Assembly: GCA_030637945.1 (NCBI GenBank) | Contig: DAOWFN010000013.1 | Location: 1 to 5,708, forward strand | Length of the DNA stretch: 5,708 bases | Source of the DNA: Gammaproteobacteria bacterium | GTDB taxonomy: Bacteria > Pseudomonadota > Gammaproteobacteria > SZUA-229 | Direction of reading: 5' to 3' | Shown: piece by piece, positions 5,078 through 5,708 of the stretch | Layout: the number at the start of each line of letters is the position of its first letter | Numbering within the stretch: position 1 is the stretch's first letter | Made by a program: the position numbers and the translations under genes | Notes under the pieces: generated by a model | The model's database searches: none | Told to the model about the DNA's origin: nothing | Seen by the model: the letters and a program-made list of their open reading frames with translations, nothing else

Positions 5078-5503
5078 ATGAGCGATTTAACTTTCCAAAT
5101 GCTACTACAATGCCAATATGACGGTGACAAAAATAATGTCACTCAATTGCATGTCGAACATCTGGTTAAAGGTGGCTGGCAAGAGCTTGATCTCAACATC
5201 GATACACCTGGTTTCGATATCTTTATGTATGCCATCCTCACCTGTCAGCACATGTACTTTAGAAACAACGCCGCAGAATATGGATTAACTCTGGGCTCGG
5301 GCGAAGGGCTGATCACTGTCATTACTAACGTACACCGAAGCATCGAAACATTAAATGTCGAATTTAAGGGCAAACTAAAAAAAGGCAAAGCGACTAAAGA
5401 CATCGTGGATTCTATTTCTGCACGGATGGGGCTATGTCCGGTTTCTATCAACCTGAAAGATATTCCTAATAACACAGTCACAGCAAGTTTCGAAGCCGCC
5501 TGA
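5078..5503 (+). CDS. Small OsmC-like family protein
   Basis: A 141-residue cytosolic protein with no signal peptide. It resembles the OsmC/Ohr fold in its central and C-terminal parts. C56 lies in a helix segment (AILTCQHMYFRNNAAEYGL) matching the OsmC region that carries the first catalytic cysteine, and C120 lies in MGLCPVS, matching the CPVS segment of the second. These spaced cysteines would form the peroxide-reducing pair of OsmC/Ohr thiol peroxidases. The N-terminal half is more divergent: it begins with strands containing LLQCQYDGDKNN and lacks the usual N-terminal OsmC segment, so it could be a subfamily with a different role. C12 is a further cysteine. Similarity is judged from motif placement and memory, not a search. 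The FNR-type promoter suggests a link to low oxygen rather than the usual peroxide or osmotic control. It is divergent from the haem lipoprotein and converges on the glycosylase gene. Confidence 0.7.
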   Translation: MSDLTFQMLLQCQYDGDKNNVTQLHVEHLVKGGWQELDLNIDTPGFDIFMYAILTCQHMYFRNNAAEYGLTLGSGEGLITVITNVHRSIETLNVEFKGKLKKGKATKDIVDSISARMGLCPVSINLKDIPNNTVTASFEAA

Positions 5504-5542
5504 TTTTCCTTTATAAAAATAAAAAAAGAACAGTGGAATTAT

Positions 5543-5708
5543 TTACATGACTTGTTGGCACTGCGGGCAACAAAAACATGCCTGTCCCGCCTGTGATTTT
5601 TTTTCGATCAAAGACCCACAGCGATAACAGGGAAGATCCTGACGTCGAAAAACATAAAACCGGCTTTCCTCAAAACTTGCGCCCTGCTTCATTAACCGTT
5701 TTGCATGT
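5543..5708 (-). CDS. Nei/Fpg-family DNA glycosylase, C-terminal end (partial)
   Basis: The last 54 residues of a minus-strand gene whose start lies beyond the window. They carry the zinc finger of the formamidopyrimidine-DNA glycosylase/endonuclease VIII family: FYVFRRQDLPCYRCGSLIEK followed by CPQCQ near the end. Counting in the visible fragment, the zinc ligands are C27, C30, C47 and C50. The GSLIEK wording is closer to endonuclease VIII (GSIIEK) than to Fpg, so oxidised-pyrimidine repair is the better guess. The arginine that contacts the DNA phosphate in E. coli Fpg (R258) and Nei (R252), five residues before the third ligand, is glutamine here (Q42). Two additional cysteines (C44, C46) crowd the finger. 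The catalytic N-terminus cannot be seen. The stop codon is 39 bases from that of the OsmC-like gene; the gap is A+T rich with no hairpin. Confidence 0.85.
   Translation of the reverse strand, partial: HAKRLMKQGASFEESRFYVFRRQDLPCYRCGSLIEKKSQAGQACFCCPQCQQVM

Noticed and set aside
5245..5481. Minus-strand 78-codon frame opposite the OsmC-like gene.
   Set aside because: No motif or ribosome site; antisense to the better-supported gene.
5504..5542. A+T-rich gap between the OsmC-like gene and the glycosylase, considered as a terminator.
   Set aside because: It has A- and T-runs but no G+C-rich hairpin that would make an intrinsic terminator.
5547..5627. Plus-strand 26-codon frame with two CxxC pairs (CWHC and CPAC), resembling a tiny zinc finger or an HscB-like N-terminus.
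   Set aside because: It is the antisense of the Nei/Fpg zinc finger: TGC and TGT codons on the minus strand give GCA and ACA here, and the CxxC pairs come from the overlapping frame. It ends at TAA after 26 codons, while the minus-strand frame matches a known family well.

Overview
The window reads as chromosomal DNA of a gammaproteobacterium of moderate to low G+C. This is inferred from the gene families (membrane diguanylate cyclase, YhhW-type pirin, a small OsmC-like protein, a haem lipoprotein, Nei/Fpg glycosylase) and from FNR/Anr-like sites; the genus cannot be named from sequence alone. There is no rRNA, tRNA, CRISPR array, insertion sequence or phage gene.

Layout, left to right. (1) 25-1518, plus strand: a membrane-anchored diguanylate cyclase with a periplasmic sensor, an intact GGEEF site and an intact RxxD inhibitory site. 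(2) 1556-2605, minus strand: a GT-B glycosyltransferase of the DUF3524/GTDC1 (QTMAN) family. I move its start to a TTG with a Shine-Dalgarno site at 2605, well inside the longest open frame. (3) 2719-3411, plus strand: a pirin-like cupin, divergent from (2) across a 113-base gap. (4) Four minus-strand units read from right to left: a CxxCH haem-binding lipoprotein resembling cytochrome P460 (4324-4908), a 5'-truncated PAP2 phosphatase remnant (4131-4346), a 61-residue zinc-ribbon-like protein (3929-4114) and a GFA/CENP-V zinc protein (3455-3877). (5) 5078-5503, plus strand: a small OsmC-like protein. (6) 5543-5708, minus strand: the C-terminal zinc finger of a Nei/Fpg DNA glycosylase, cut by the window edge.

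The genes do not form one pathway. The most coherent signal is regulatory. The OsmC-like gene is preceded by a 9/10 match to the FNR/Anr consensus, centred exactly 41.5 bases upstream of the start point predicted from a good -10 element, which is class II activator geometry. A weaker 8/10 box has the same spacing before the pirin gene and would overlie the promoter of the divergent glycosyltransferase. This suggests oxygen-responsive control of both intergenic regions.

The main genome-evolution signal is the PAP2 remnant. It keeps only the third catalytic motif, and its family resemblance begins almost exactly where the haem lipoprotein's stop codon lies. I found no clear new multi-gene system. 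The items most worth follow-up are the bacterial QTMAN homologue, the haem lipoprotein, the FNR-like promoters, and the glycosylase zinc finger with glutamine where arginine is usual.
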